Assembly: GCF_030409415.1 (NCBI RefSeq)
Contig: NZ_JAUFPW010000003.1
Span: forward strand, 1 to 41,956
Source of the DNA: Pedobacter aquatilis
Lineage (GTDB): Bacteria; Bacteroidota; Bacteroidia; Sphingobacteriales; Sphingobacteriaceae
DNA length: 41,956 nucleotides
Direction of reading: 5' to 3'
Both the position numbers and the translations under genes were made by a program. This document shows, piece after piece, positions 17,038 to 24,576 of the stretch (its first letter is position 1; every line of letters starts with the position of its first letter). Under the pieces are notes generated by a model, which had not been told where the DNA came from, ran no database searches, and was given only the letters and a program-made list of their open reading frames with translations.

Positions 17038-17646
17038 TTATTCAATAATTGTTCTAAAGGTTAAGTTTACCCTTGCGCTGGTTACCTTTTTTGTTGGAGG
17101 AAGCCTGTGCAACCAATTGGTTTGAGTGGTATCTTTCATCATCAATAAGCTTCCATTTTCTAGAATTAATTCTACTTTTTCTTTGGTTTTTTTGTGTTTA
17201 AATGCGAATTTTCTTTCGGCTCCAAAGCTTATTGAACCAATTGCCCCATTTTTCTTCAAATCAAGTTCACCATCACTATGCCATGCCATTCCTTCATCGC
17301 CATTGTGGTATAAATTAAGCAGGCAAGAATTAAAGATTTCGCCAGTTTCTTTTTCTATAATATTTTTTAGTTCTAATAATTCGCTAGTCCAAGGTAAGGC
17401 ATGTTTGGTTGTATTAGAGTAGGTGTATTCAAAGGGTTTTTCGCCATACCAAGCTACTTTACGTTTTGTAATTATCTTTTTGCCGAAAATAATGGCTTCA
17501 TCATTGCGCCACTCAATGTTATTCAGCAATTTATCCAGGTAAAAATCTGCTTTTGTGGCGGTAAACAATCGGCCGTAATAATTAACAATACCATCTTTAA
17601 GTAGCAAATTTTTATTTTTATCTATAATTTGGTTAAATAAATCCAT
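17038..17646 (-). CDS. AlkB-like 2-oxoglutarate/Fe(II) dioxygenase
   Basis: A 202-residue member of the AlkB family, which removes methyl and related adducts from DNA bases by oxidation. Fe(II) ligands are visible as His123 and Asp125 (AWHSDGE) and His180 (WLHRLPP); the 2-oxoglutarate-binding and catalytic arginines are R192 and R198 (SARVNLTFR). The nucleotide-recognition lid lies near AWYGEKPFEYTYS. Its length and LSFGAERKF-type core (here SISFGAERKF) place it with AlkB proteins that act on ssDNA or dsDNA. It overlaps the Ada-zinc-domain gene by 14 bases and is the last gene of the operon, so it is expected to be induced by alkylation damage. Confidence 0.92.
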   Translation of the reverse strand: MDLFNQIIDKNKNLLLKDGIVNYYGRLFTATKADFYLDKLLNNIEWRNDEAIIFGKKIITKRKVAWYGEKPFEYTYSNTTKHALPWTSELLELKNIIEKETGEIFNSCLLNLYHNGDEGMAWHSDGELDLKKNGAIGSISFGAERKFAFKHKKTKEKVELILENGSLLMMKDTTQTNWLHRLPPTKKVTSARVNLTFRTIIE

Positions 17647-17878
17647 CTTTCCATTTTTTGTAATTTGCGCTCATGCAATGGCCGCAAGGGCGATATTTTT
17701 TTGCCAAAGCTTCTTTTTCTGTATTAAAGAAAACCCGGTTTTCACGTTTCATTTTCTTGCCAGATTTGCAGCCTAAAATTCCGTATATTTTCAGTTTTTG
17801 GTTTCCCGCAAAGCCAATTTCCTGATTTTTAATTCTACTTCTTAAATCCTTATCCGATAGTTCAGTGTGGCTTATCAT
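17633..17878 (-). CDS. stand-alone Ada zinc-binding domain protein
   Basis: A small 81-residue protein that matches only the N-terminal zinc domain of Ada: KIYGILGCKSGKKMKREN, FFNTEKEAL and RPCGHC. Only three cysteines are visible (C37, C65, C68). By spacing, C65 and C68 match the last two ligands and C37 fits the second ligand of Ada; no residue matches the phosphotriester methyl-acceptor Cys. It may bind DNA or metal without accepting methyl groups. A longer start at 17923 would overlap the upstream gene by 26 bases; the Met at 17878 is preferred because the preceding codons look unconserved. It lies between the methyltransferase and alkB-like genes, so it is a split-off part of Ada. Confidence 0.78.
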   Translation of the reverse strand: MISHTELSDKDLRSRIKNQEIGFAGNQKLKIYGILGCKSGKKMKRENRVFFNTEKEALAKKYRPCGHCMSANYKKWKDGFI

Positions 17879-17897
17879 TAATAATGTTTTGCGAGAT

Positions 17898-18746
17898 TTA
17901 TTCGTTGGTATTTGCTTTTGCACTTTCCCAACCTATAATGGCTGTTTTTCTTGTGCTGCCCCACATATATCCTCCAATATTTCCTGATGATTGTATAACC
18001 CTGTGACAAGGAATCAAAAAAGCAACCGGATTGCTTCCAATAGCTGTTCCAACTGCTCTTGATGCATTTGTATTGCCAATTAACCGGGCAATGTTACCAT
18101 AAGTAGAAAGTTTAGCCATAGGGATTTTCAAGAGTGTTTCCCAAACTTTCAGTTGAAAATCAGTACCTTTTAAATGTAGTTTTATTTCAGATAATTTGCT
18201 CCAATCGTGCTGGAAAATGAAAAGTGCATTTTGCTGTATTAAATCTAACTTTTGCAAATAAGTTGCATTAGGAAATTTAACTTTTAGGTTAGTCATCGCT
18301 GTTTCTTCATCATCCTCAAAAACCATATAACAAATGCCTTTTGTTGTAGACGCAACTATTATATTTCCAAAAGGTGTTTCTGCAAAACTATAATTAATGG
18401 AAAGGTTTTTACCGCCGTTTTTATACTCGGCAGGCGACATGCCTTCTATCTTTACAAATAAATCGTGCAGACGACTTGTACTTGAAAAACCAGTATCAAA
18501 TGTCGTTTGGAATAGGGTAGATTGCTCTTCTTTTAATATTTTTTTGGCATGTTCTACACTAATATATTGCAAAAATTTTTTAGGACTGGTACCTGCCCAC
18601 TCGGTAAATAATCGCTGAAAGTGGGTTGGGCTTAAATGTACTTTTTCTGCAACTTCATCCAGATTTGGTTGTTGTTTAAAGTTGTTTTTAATGTATTCTA
18701 TTGCTTCGGCAATCCGGCTGTAATTTATTTCTTGCTGCGTTTCCAT
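17898..18746 (-). CDS. AraC-type regulator fused to O6-methylguanine-DNA methyltransferase
   Basis: A 282-residue protein with two parts. Residues 1-105 are an AraC/XylS DNA-binding domain with two helix-turn-helix segments (DEVAEKVHLSPTHFQRLF and TLFQTTFDTGFSSTSRL). Residues about 115-280 are a methylated-DNA-[protein]-cysteine methyltransferase with the active-site PCHR (Cys247), a GNIGGYMWG loop and a preceding LKVWETLLKIPMAKLSTYGNIA helix. This is Ada without its zinc domain, which is encoded by the next gene. It repairs O6-alkylguanine by suicide transfer and probably activates the operon when alkylated. It is first gene of three; a TTTCAG-N9-CTGAAA dyad lies just upstream. Confidence 0.92.
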   Translation of the reverse strand: METQQEINYSRIAEAIEYIKNNFKQQPNLDEVAEKVHLSPTHFQRLFTEWAGTSPKKFLQYISVEHAKKILKEEQSTLFQTTFDTGFSSTSRLHDLFVKIEGMSPAEYKNGGKNLSINYSFAETPFGNIIVASTTKGICYMVFEDDEETAMTNLKVKFPNATYLQKLDLIQQNALFIFQHDWSKLSEIKLHLKGTDFQLKVWETLLKIPMAKLSTYGNIARLIGNTNASRAVGTAIGSNPVAFLIPCHRVIQSSGNIGGYMWGSTRKTAIIGWESAKANTNE

Positions 18747-18783
18747 TGCTTCTTAATTTTATATTACAAATGTCGAAACTATG

Positions 18784-18804
18784 TTTCAGTCAAAAAATCT
18801 GAAA
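18784..18804. promoter_or_regulatory. dyad upstream of the Ada-type operon
   Basis: TTTCAG and CTGAAA are separated by nine A/T-rich bases, 38 bases before the start codon at 18746. Position and symmetry suit an operator for an AraC-type activator or a repressor, but binding is inferred. Confidence 0.35.
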
Positions 18805-19078
18805 CTTGCTGAAGTTAATTTTTTGAGGTTTTTTTAATGCATGATTTGTTGTTTCTAAACCCGATAATAGCGAACACGAAGCCTGAGTAAAGTACTGTAA
18901 TAATCGTTTTTAATTGTTGCTTACTTGTTTCACAGGTTTTATCAGGCAAGTAAAGCGGTTAGCGGGGCTAAAGGCCGCCATTAGTACCAAGCTTTCATTT
19001 TCAAGAGATTATTAAAAATAATTATTAAATCGACCAGAAAATTCTCGCTTTCCTTTGAAACCTAAATCAACAAAATTT
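18805..19078. other. gene-free spacer with small inverted repeats
   Basis: No gene is supported. TTACTTG (18921) and CAAGTAA (18947) form an inverted repeat, and a palindrome TTAGC-GGG-GCTAA lies at about 18959. A GTTAGCGG word here resembles the cassette crossover core, but no matching arm was found. Confidence 0.4.
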
Positions 19079-19291
19079 TTATTTATCTTGATTTACATAT
19101 TCCAGAATATCGCCCGGTTGGCAATCTAAAGCTTTGCAAATTGCATCTAAAGTGCTAAAACGAATTGCTTTTGCCTTCCCTGTTTTTAAGATAGACAGGT
19201 TTGAAAGTGTTAAATCCACTCTATCTGATAATTCATTGAGAGACATTTTACGCTTCGCCATCATCACGTCTAAATTTACTGTAATTGCCAT
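19079..19291 (-). CDS. YozG-like helix-turn-helix regulator
   Basis: A 70-residue XRE/Cro-type protein of the YozG group. The helix-turn-helix is MAKRKMSLNELSDRVDLTLS, followed by NLSILKTGKAKAIRFSTLDA and the end CQPGDILEYV. This arrangement (short regulator adjacent to a DUF2975 membrane protein) is common in Firmicutes and Bacteroidota. The gene lies 3 bases after the upstream gene, so the two form an operon and probably share regulation. It is presumed to repress or tune its own operon. It is too short to contain anything more than DNA-binding. Confidence 0.85.
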   Translation of the reverse strand: MAITVNLDVMMAKRKMSLNELSDRVDLTLSNLSILKTGKAKAIRFSTLDAICKALDCQPGDILEYVNQDK

Positions 19292-19294
19292 ATT

Positions 19295-19774
19295 TTAAAT
19301 TGTTAACTCGTTTTCAGATTTCAGATCTACGGCATTTTGCAAAAGTTTTTCGAATATCGCTGCAGTAGTTGCTACTACGATAGAGGCAAAGGTAGTTACG
19401 ATGCACATGGCAATAAAGCCAGCAGGATCATCATCTTTGTGGTGTGCAAATTTGATATAAATACCTGCAATTACAATAGAAACACTAATGGCTATTGCAC
19501 AATATTTAATGCTTTTTAATGTGTTTACCGCACTGGGTGTAAATATTTTATTTTGCCCGATATAGCCAATTAACCTAAACGCCTTGTAGAGTGCAACAAA
19601 AAAAGCAATTGAGACTACGTAGGCATAAATTATTAAAGGGTCGGCATAAATACTGATTAAATCCAGGTCCTTAGCTCGTCCTTCTGTTAGTGGAAAACGA
19701 ATCAAAATGAAAAGTGCGATAATACCAATTAGTGCAATTACCGACTGGAGAAATACAATTGAAATTCTTTTCAT
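19295..19774 (-). CDS. DUF2975 membrane protein
   Basis: A 159-residue integral membrane protein with four predicted helices (about 7-28, 50-70, 88-110, 125-147). The conserved feature is a short charged N-terminus, long hydrophobic helices, and the FTPSAVNTLKSIKYCA segment of DUF2975 between helices 2 and 3. Function is not known; the family is regularly encoded with a YozG regulator, as here. The start at 19774 (MKRISIVF) is chosen over a longer in-frame start because the longer N-terminus is AT-rich run-on sequence. Confidence 0.8.
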   Translation of the reverse strand: MKRISIVFLQSVIALIGIIALFILIRFPLTEGRAKDLDLISIYADPLIIYAYVVSIAFFVALYKAFRLIGYIGQNKIFTPSAVNTLKSIKYCAIAISVSIVIAGIYIKFAHHKDDDPAGFIAMCIVTTFASIVVATTAAIFEKLLQNAVDLKSENELTI

Positions 19775-19999
19775 AATTATAAATAATTTAAAATGTTGAT
19801 TCAAAATTAATAAATAATTATTGATAAACAATAAAAATATATTGTTTTTTAATTTTTTGATAGTTCTTTGGTTAAAAGAATTAAGAATTGAAGCAGATAA
19901 GCCGTTGCTGATATTGCTGTAGATTTAAGAGATTGTAGAAACCAGATTTCAAGTGCCCAATTCAGCTCGCCTGGCTAAAAAAATTTAGCAGTAGTGCTT

Positions 20000-20599
20000 T
20001 TATTTTATTGTTTTATCATTAAGTTTTGTTTTCCAAATTTCCGTCCATTCGTATTTTAATATACTCAAAATTACTGAGTCAATTCTGTTGCCATTTTGGT
20101 CTAAACTACGACTTCTCAAAAGTCCTTCTTCTGTGCAACCAACACTTTTCATTGCATTTATACTTCGTTTATTTTTGCTGTTTGCTCCAAGTCCAATTCG
20201 TTCAATTCCTAATTTATCAAATGAAAAGTCAAACATCAGGTATTTGCAATTTTTGTTTATCCCCGTTCCTTGATGTTTTTTTCCGTACCAGGTGTAGCCA
20301 ACTTCAATTGTTTTCATTTCCAGGTCGATATTATAAAATCTCGTACTTCCTATATATTCGTTAATTCTTTTGTCGAAAATAATGAATGGATATTGTTTTT
20401 CGCTTTGTCTTTGATTTATAGCGTTATCAATATATTTAACTAGATTCTCTTCTCCATTTGCACCACCAATATTAAATTCCCAAATTTCAGGTTCGTTAAT
20501 TGAAAAGTTTAAAAGATGCTTAAAGTCGTGTGTTTTCAAAGGTCTTAAAAGTACAGTCTTGTCTTCTAAGATATAATCAATTTTATAGTCAAAATTCAT
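20000..20599 (-). CDS. GNAT (RimJ/RimL-type) N-acetyltransferase, distal cassette gene
   Basis: A 199-residue acetyltransferase. The fold begins LLRPLKTHDFKHLLNF, continues with YIGSTRFYNID and IEVGYTWYGKKHQGTGINK (acetyl-CoA binding motif A; the usual Q/R-x-x-G-x-G/A is GKKHQGTG), and then IERIGLGANSKNKRSINAMK (motif B). RimJ/RimL relatives acetylate ribosomal protein N-termini or small molecules such as antibiotics; the acceptor is unknown. The start ATG lies 12 bases after an ACG^TTA crossover word at 20609, as for other cassette genes here, so it is read as the last cassette seen. No palindrome was found downstream, so its attC is missing or decayed. Confidence 0.82.
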   Translation of the reverse strand: MNFDYKIDYILEDKTVLLRPLKTHDFKHLLNFSINEPEIWEFNIGGANGEENLVKYIDNAINQRQSEKQYPFIIFDKRINEYIGSTRFYNIDLEMKTIEVGYTWYGKKHQGTGINKNCKYLMFDFSFDKLGIERIGLGANSKNKRSINAMKSVGCTEEGLLRSRSLDQNGNRIDSVILSILKYEWTEIWKTKLNDKTIK

Positions 20600-20608
20600 T
20601 ATGTAATT

Positions 20609-20618
20609 TAACGTTTAT
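20609..20618 (-). other. isolated crossover core (truncated attC)
   Basis: On the minus strand ATAAACG^TTAA matches the AAACG^TTA core of the five complete sites. The 5' half that should pair with it is absent; only 17 bases separate it from the stop of the beta-lactamase remnant. This is best explained by a deletion that removed an attC stem. Confidence 0.5.
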
Positions 20619-20633
20619 GAGTTTATTGACAGT

Positions 20634-20882
20634 TCATTTTTTCGTATAATAATTCCAAGTTGCTTTTGTTATGTCAGCAATTATTTTTTCAGTATCATCC
20701 CTTGTCTCCGTTATGTTTTTAAGGTAGATAGAAAGAATAATATGTTTTCCATTTGGAAGTTTAAAAATTCCCACGTCATTCATTGCTACTCTTAAATTAA
20801 TTCTTCCATAAACAAGTTCGGTGTAACAAAGCTTGTCTGAAATTTCTTTTTTATAATTCTTTATACTTGATTTATAGATTTT
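20634..20882 (-). pseudogene. remnant: C-terminal end of a class A beta-lactamase
   Basis: About 82 codons, in frame, with no start. The end reads AMNDVGIFKLPNGKHIILSI, then EKIIADITKATWNYY and stop TGA at 20634, which fits the C-terminal strand and helix of class A (A2-type, as in Bacteroidota) serine beta-lactamases. The KTG box that should precede it by about 16 residues is not preserved (YTE instead), and SxxK and SDN are absent. The fragment follows, in the same frame, directly after the stop of the gene at 20883, so the two pieces were joined by deletion. It cannot be functional as an enzyme. Confidence 0.6.
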
Positions 20883-21272
20883 TCAGCTTACTTTTTCTTT
20901 CCAAAATTGTCGCATAAATGGTGTAATTCTCCAACAATCGTCAATGTTTTCATTATCAAAACAAGACCAATAATAGATCGTATATTCGTGAATGTAAAAA
21001 TCATTGTCCAGTAAATATTTAATTTCATTCCAATATTTTAAAAACTGAACTTCTCTTACTTGGTCTTCGGTTGCTTGAATAATTCCCTCCATTAAAACAA
21101 ATTTCTTGTCTTCATCTGTAAGTTTTACATAATGCTCAATGTATTTTTCAATGTCATCTGGAATTACAACTTCATAAGGCCAATCTTGCATCCAATTTTC
21201 AAAAGGTAGATTTAGTTCGTTTGCTAATTCTTCTTTTGCTTTTCTTGTTCCAAATCTAAAAGTTGATTCCAT
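20883..21272 (-). CDS. cassette 6 gene, unknown protein
   Basis: A 129-residue acidic cytoplasmic protein starting MESTFRFG. It is predicted helical, rich in Asp/Glu and aromatic residues (WMQDWPYEVVIPDDIE, IHEYTIYYWSC), without signal peptide or membrane helix. I do not recognise a family. A longer reading frame up to 21428 exists but would run through the attC5 palindrome, so it is rejected; an ATT or other rare start just after the crossover is possible (the frame is open from 21309). Its own attC was lost and a beta-lactamase remnant follows. Confidence 0.55.
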   Translation of the reverse strand: MESTFRFGTRKAKEELANELNLPFENWMQDWPYEVVIPDDIEKYIEHYVKLTDEDKKFVLMEGIIQATEDQVREVQFLKYWNEIKYLLDNDFYIHEYTIYYWSCFDNENIDDCWRITPFMRQFWKEKVS

Positions 21273-21315
21273 TTGGTCTATTATTTCTTGTCTGTTCGTG
21301 TCGTTCGGTACAATG

Positions 21316-21451
21316 ACAGCTAACGTTTGGCAGCTTGGCGAAGTGGCGGAAATCGAAGCACAAAAGTTCGGTTTTGCACAAAAGTTCAATCGAAGAACTG
21401 TTGTTGAATTTAGCACTAAACCCGCCATTTTGCCAAACTGCTGTTAGTGGC
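21316..21451 (-). repeat. attC-like site 5
   Basis: Ends of cassette 5 and start of cassette 6. Arms (plus strand): TAACG-tttg-GCAG-ct-TGGC-gaag-TGGCGG and CCGCCA-tttt-GCCA-aa-CTGC-t-GTTA. The crossover core on the minus strand is CAAACG^TTAGC. The sequence is nearly the same as attC2 through the arms and centre. The cassette 5 start (GTTAGTAGC) pairs with GCCACTAAC at the start of this site, one mismatch. Confidence 0.78.
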
Positions 21452-21456
21452 TGGTT

Positions 21457-22053
21457 TTATTTTTGTTTCTTCATTTCGTCAATTAGTTTTAGTCGTTCGT
21501 CTTTGTCCAAATCACAGAAAATCTTTACAGTCTGCTGATTATAGTCAAATAGCACTTGTCCGTAAATGTGTCCAAAAATCACTTTTCGATTTACACCTAT
21601 ATTTTTTTGAATTTTGTCAAATAGAGATAAACTGTCTTCGTCAAATGCTTGCCTAATATTTTCAACTTTGTCAAATGTATAAGATTTTGGTTTTGTGAAA
21701 AATGTCCCATTTTTAGTAAGCATCAAAGTTCCATTTTCTATTGTCAATTCTTGTCGTCCATTTACCAACCACAAAAATTGTCTAAAACCAATAAGTCCGA
21801 CTATAAACAAAATAGTAAATGCTAAATAAAAGTCAGTATCAAGTTTCTCTGTCGAACTTAAGCCAACAATTAAACCTGAAAAAAGATGTCCGCTTGCAAA
21901 CAAGGTAAAAAATAATGCTATGAATGTATTCTTTGAAGTATTCATTGCGAATAACTTGTCCGCAGTTGCATTTATTTCAAACTTTTTTCTATTCAGTCCG
22001 AGGTTAAATAATTTACTGTATTGATATTGAAAATTCAGTATGGTTTCTTTCAT
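21457..22053 (-). CDS. cassette 5 gene, small membrane protein
   Basis: A 198-residue protein with two hydrophobic helices (about 43-66 and 74-98) near the N-terminus and a soluble C-terminal half with beta-strands (QELTIENGTLMLTKNGTFF, KVIFGHIYGQVLFDY) ending DERLKLIDEMKKQK. The layout resembles small PH-like membrane-associated proteins, but no family is recognised. It starts 41 bases from the crossover and its stop lies 5 bases before attC5, so it fills its cassette. Function unknown. Confidence 0.6.
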   Translation of the reverse strand: MKETILNFQYQYSKLFNLGLNRKKFEINATADKLFAMNTSKNTFIALFFTLFASGHLFSGLIVGLSSTEKLDTDFYLAFTILFIVGLIGFRQFLWLVNGRQELTIENGTLMLTKNGTFFTKPKSYTFDKVENIRQAFDEDSLSLFDKIQKNIGVNRKVIFGHIYGQVLFDYNQQTVKIFCDLDKDERLKLIDEMKKQK

Positions 22054-22086
22054 TGTCCTGTCGTTATTGTAGTGTCTGTTTAACTT

Positions 22087-22222
22087 GCTACTAACGGTTT
22101 GCTAATTTGTATTGTAATGGCATAGAAAGCACAAACTTGTCTGCCCATATAAACTTAGTTAATTGCGATGAAATAACGTAAAGCAGTTCAGCCATTATAA
22201 TACAAATTTGTGGTTAGCGGTT
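22087..22222 (-). repeat. attC-like site 4 (divergent)
   Basis: Ends of cassette 4, start of cassette 5. Arms: CTAAC-ggtttgct-AATTTGTAT-tg-TAATGGC and GCCATTA-ta-ATACAAATT-tgtg-GTTAG. Same overall layout and length as the others, but the arms and centre share almost no sequence with them. The cassette 4 start TTAGCGGT pairs with ACCGCTAA here. Confidence 0.72.
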
Positions 22223-22238
22223 CGGGCTTTTTTTCATT

Positions 22239-22760
22239 TTATCTTTTAATTTTCGTCAATTTAATACTGTCGGTTGGATTTCTGAATTTATATATGTAGT
22301 CGTCTTTAATTATATATTCGGTTGTGTCAGTTGTTAGATAAAAAGCGTTTCCTTTTTTTATAAAGTTTCCGTCTAAAAAGCTTGTGGAAGAACCAGGATT
22401 AGTGCTTTCACTTAAACTAAATGTATTGTTAAGTTTCCAATGAGTAATTTGGAAAGTCGTGTCTTGTAGTTTAAACTCCCAGCTTTCAAGTCGGTTATTT
22501 TGATATCTATCAATTCCTTGCCCGAATAAGTAGTACATTAATATTCCAGAAATTATTGAGTTAATTACAAATAATGAGGTTAATTGTCTTTTTGTAAAGT
22601 ATAGGATTAAAGCAATAATTAAATTAACTAAAACCACTAAAGGAACTAATAATAAAATTCCAATTGAAACGCTTGGGTCGGGGTTCATTTGTTTTACCCA
22701 AAGCCAAATAACTACAAAGTCAATTATTGCTATTAAAATTATCCTAATCCAAAACTTCAT
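22239..22760 (-). CDS. cassette 4 gene, membrane protein of unknown function
   Basis: A 173-residue protein starting MKFWIRII, with three predicted membrane helices (about 3-22, 33-55, 62-80) and a soluble beta-rich C-terminal domain of about 90 residues (QDTTFQITHWKLNN..., then FYLTTDTTEYIIKDDYIYKF). A longer start at 22793 lies only 9 bases from the crossover and adds 11 residues; either is possible. I do not recognise the family. The gene ends 16 bases before attC4. Confidence 0.55.
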   Translation of the reverse strand: MKFWIRIILIAIIDFVVIWLWVKQMNPDPSVSIGILLLVPLVVLVNLIIALILYFTKRQLTSLFVINSIISGILMYYLFGQGIDRYQNNRLESWEFKLQDTTFQITHWKLNNTFSLSESTNPGSSTSFLDGNFIKKGNAFYLTTDTTEYIIKDDYIYKFRNPTDSIKLTKIKR

Positions 22761-22794
22761 ATTTTTCTGTCGGTTCGTAGTTCGTTTTAGCATG

Positions 22795-22931
22795 ACCGCT
22801 AACGTTTCGGGTATTGCCGAAGGCGGGGATTTTTAGCACTAAAGTTCAATAGAAATACTGCTGTTGAACCTTGCACAAATGCTCAATCGAAGCACTTCAG
22901 CCCCGCTTTTGGCAATACCTTGTTAGCGGCA
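22795..22931 (-). repeat. attC-like site 3
   Basis: Ends of cassette 3, start of cassette 4. Arms: TAACG-ttTCG-GGTATTGCC-gaag-GCGGGG and CCCCGC-tttt-GGCAATACC-tt-GTTA. The cassette 3 start GTTAGCGGCA is the exact complement of TGCCGCTAAC at the start of this site. The central part (TTTTTAGCACTAAAGTTCAA, TTGCACAAATGCTCAATCGA) matches sites 1, 2 and 5. Confidence 0.8.
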
Positions 22932-22938
22932 GGCATTT

Positions 22939-24381
22939 TTAGTCTATTTTAAATATCAAATTATTATCTTCCGTTTTGTCTGTATTCAATGCGTTTTTGG
23001 GTGTCATTATCCAACGAACGTTGTTGATTACAAATTTAAATTGATATTCTTTCCCTTTCTCAAATTGTGTTTTTGGTAATTCAAGTTCAAATGTGTTATT
23101 GTCTTTTGGAAGCATTTGGTACATTTTATTGTCAGGATTCCAATCGTTAAAAGAGCCTGTAACAGAAATACTTTTTATTAATTTTGAATCTAACTTTTGG
23201 TTATGGTGATATGTGAAAACTACCTTATCATTGGTCAGTTTGTAACCATATGTGTTTGGAGCAACTTTATCTTTAATAAGTAAATCATTGGCTATATCAA
23301 AAACTGTATTAGCTAAAACTCCGTGTGTTTCGGGTCCACTGATGTTTACAATAAGACATAATCCAATATTCTGTTCTGGAAAAATAGAAAACATAACTTG
23401 ATTTCCAAAAGCTCCACCGTGTTTATAAGCATACTTGCCAAACTCTGATATATAAATATTATCCCAAAAATAGCCAAACCAATTTCCATTACTATTTTTA
23501 ATATTACGTTGTGTTTCTTGTAGTATTTTATTTTGACTTTCCAATTCAAATTTGAGCAGTTTCATTAAATCGCTCAAATTCGATTTTGTTTTTACGCCAG
23601 ATGAACCCCATAAATTGCTGACAAAATGAGGCATTAAAATGTGATTATTGTTATAGCCAGTTGCTAATTTTTCTTTGGGGTTTAATGCAAATTTGGTATG
23701 CTTCATATTCAATTTTATCCAAAGATGTTCTTTCAATAGGTTTTCAAAAGGCTTTTTGTAGATATTTTCCAATAATAATCCTGTTATCTCAAGGCTTGGA
23801 TTACTATAATTGTATTTTGTTCCTGGAATTGTATCTAATTTGACTGTTTTAAGGTCTCGTAAAAAGTCGTTTTTTGTATAATCTCTATGTAATTTGACAA
23901 GTTTAAAAGTTGTGCTATCGTCAAAAGTTCTCATAATATCTCTGTCATCCGGCAAGACGCTTGGAATAGCAGATTCATAAGAAATCAGGTTTTTAATACT
24001 AATTGGTTTCCCATTGAATTCTAAATTTTTATAATCCCCTTTAAGATATTTTCTAATATCGTCGTCAAGATTTACTTTTCTTTCCAAAACGGCTTTTGCC
24101 TATAAATATCCTGTCATCACTTTTGTAACAGAAGCAATTTCAAAATAAGTATCGTTGTTGGCTTTATTACCTTTTCCTTTGTCAAGTTCACCATAATGTT
24201 TGGTGTAAACTTTTCCGTCTTTTACAATGCCTATAGAAACAGAATATGCTTTTGATTTTTTAAGCAAATTTTCGGCATTGTTGTCTAAAATCGTGTAAAT
24301 ATTTTTGTCTAAGTTATTTTTTTGTTGAGCAAAAATTGCCGTGCTTAAAATGCTAAATAAAAAAAGAAATGTTTTGTTCAT
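22939..24381 (-). pseudogene. cassette 3 gene: serine hydrolase (beta-lactamase-related) with one nonsense codon
   Basis: A 480-codon frame with a signal peptide (ending IFAQ) and a penicillin-binding/class C-like serine hydrolase domain: SVTK (Ser84-Lys87), KYNYSN as the YxN motif, KHGGAFGN as the KTG-equivalent HxG. After the hydrolase comes a C-terminal domain of about 85 residues resembling a CBM48/AMPK glycogen-binding E-set (SVTGSFNDWNPDNKMYQ..., then GKEYQFKFVINNVRW). Codon 94 is TAG (24100-24102), in frame, in the sequence GYL-stop-AKAVLERK; the reading continues normally after it. A single TTG to TAG change explains it. Everything else is intact. Read-through, a sequencing error or a real null allele are all possible. 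Confidence 0.82.
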
Positions 24382-24420
24382 TTTGTCTTGTCTTGATTTT
24401 TAGGGTGTATGTTTATGCTT

Positions 24421-24557
24421 GCCGCTAACGTTTTGCAGCTTGGCGAAGTGGCGGAAATCGAAGCACTTACTTTCACTTTTGCACAAAAGTTCAATCGAAG
24501 AACTGCCGTTGAATTTAGCACTGAACCCGCCATTTTGCCAAACTGCTGTTACCTGCC
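24421..24557 (-). repeat. attC-like site 2
   Basis: Ends of cassette 2, start of cassette 3. Arms: TAACG-tttt-GCAG-ct-TGGC-gaag-TGGCGG with CCGCCA-tttt-GCCA-aa-CTGC-t-GTTA. The start of cassette 2 (GTTACCTGCC) is complementary to GGCAGGTAAC at the start of this site. Core on the minus strand: CAAAACG^TTAGC. Strongly similar to site 5. Confidence 0.8.
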
Positions 24558-24576
24558 GTTTTTCTTTTGCTTTCAT

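Noticed and set aside
18957..18970. A sixth complete attC near 18.95 kb
   Set aside because: GTTAGCGG matches the core, but no complementary arm exists at a suitable distance.
19079..19774. Toxin-antitoxin pair
   Set aside because: The small XRE protein and membrane partner match the YozG-DUF2975 arrangement; the partner has four membrane helices and no toxin motif.
20883..21428. Long version of the cassette 6 protein
   Set aside because: The extra N-terminus is translated from the attC5 palindrome and crosses the crossover point.
22939..24087. Separate serine-hydrolase gene starting at TTG 24087
   Set aside because: It is the same frame as the upstream signal-peptide and SVTK part, interrupted only by one TAG; the TTG is an ordinary Leu codon of AKAVLERK.
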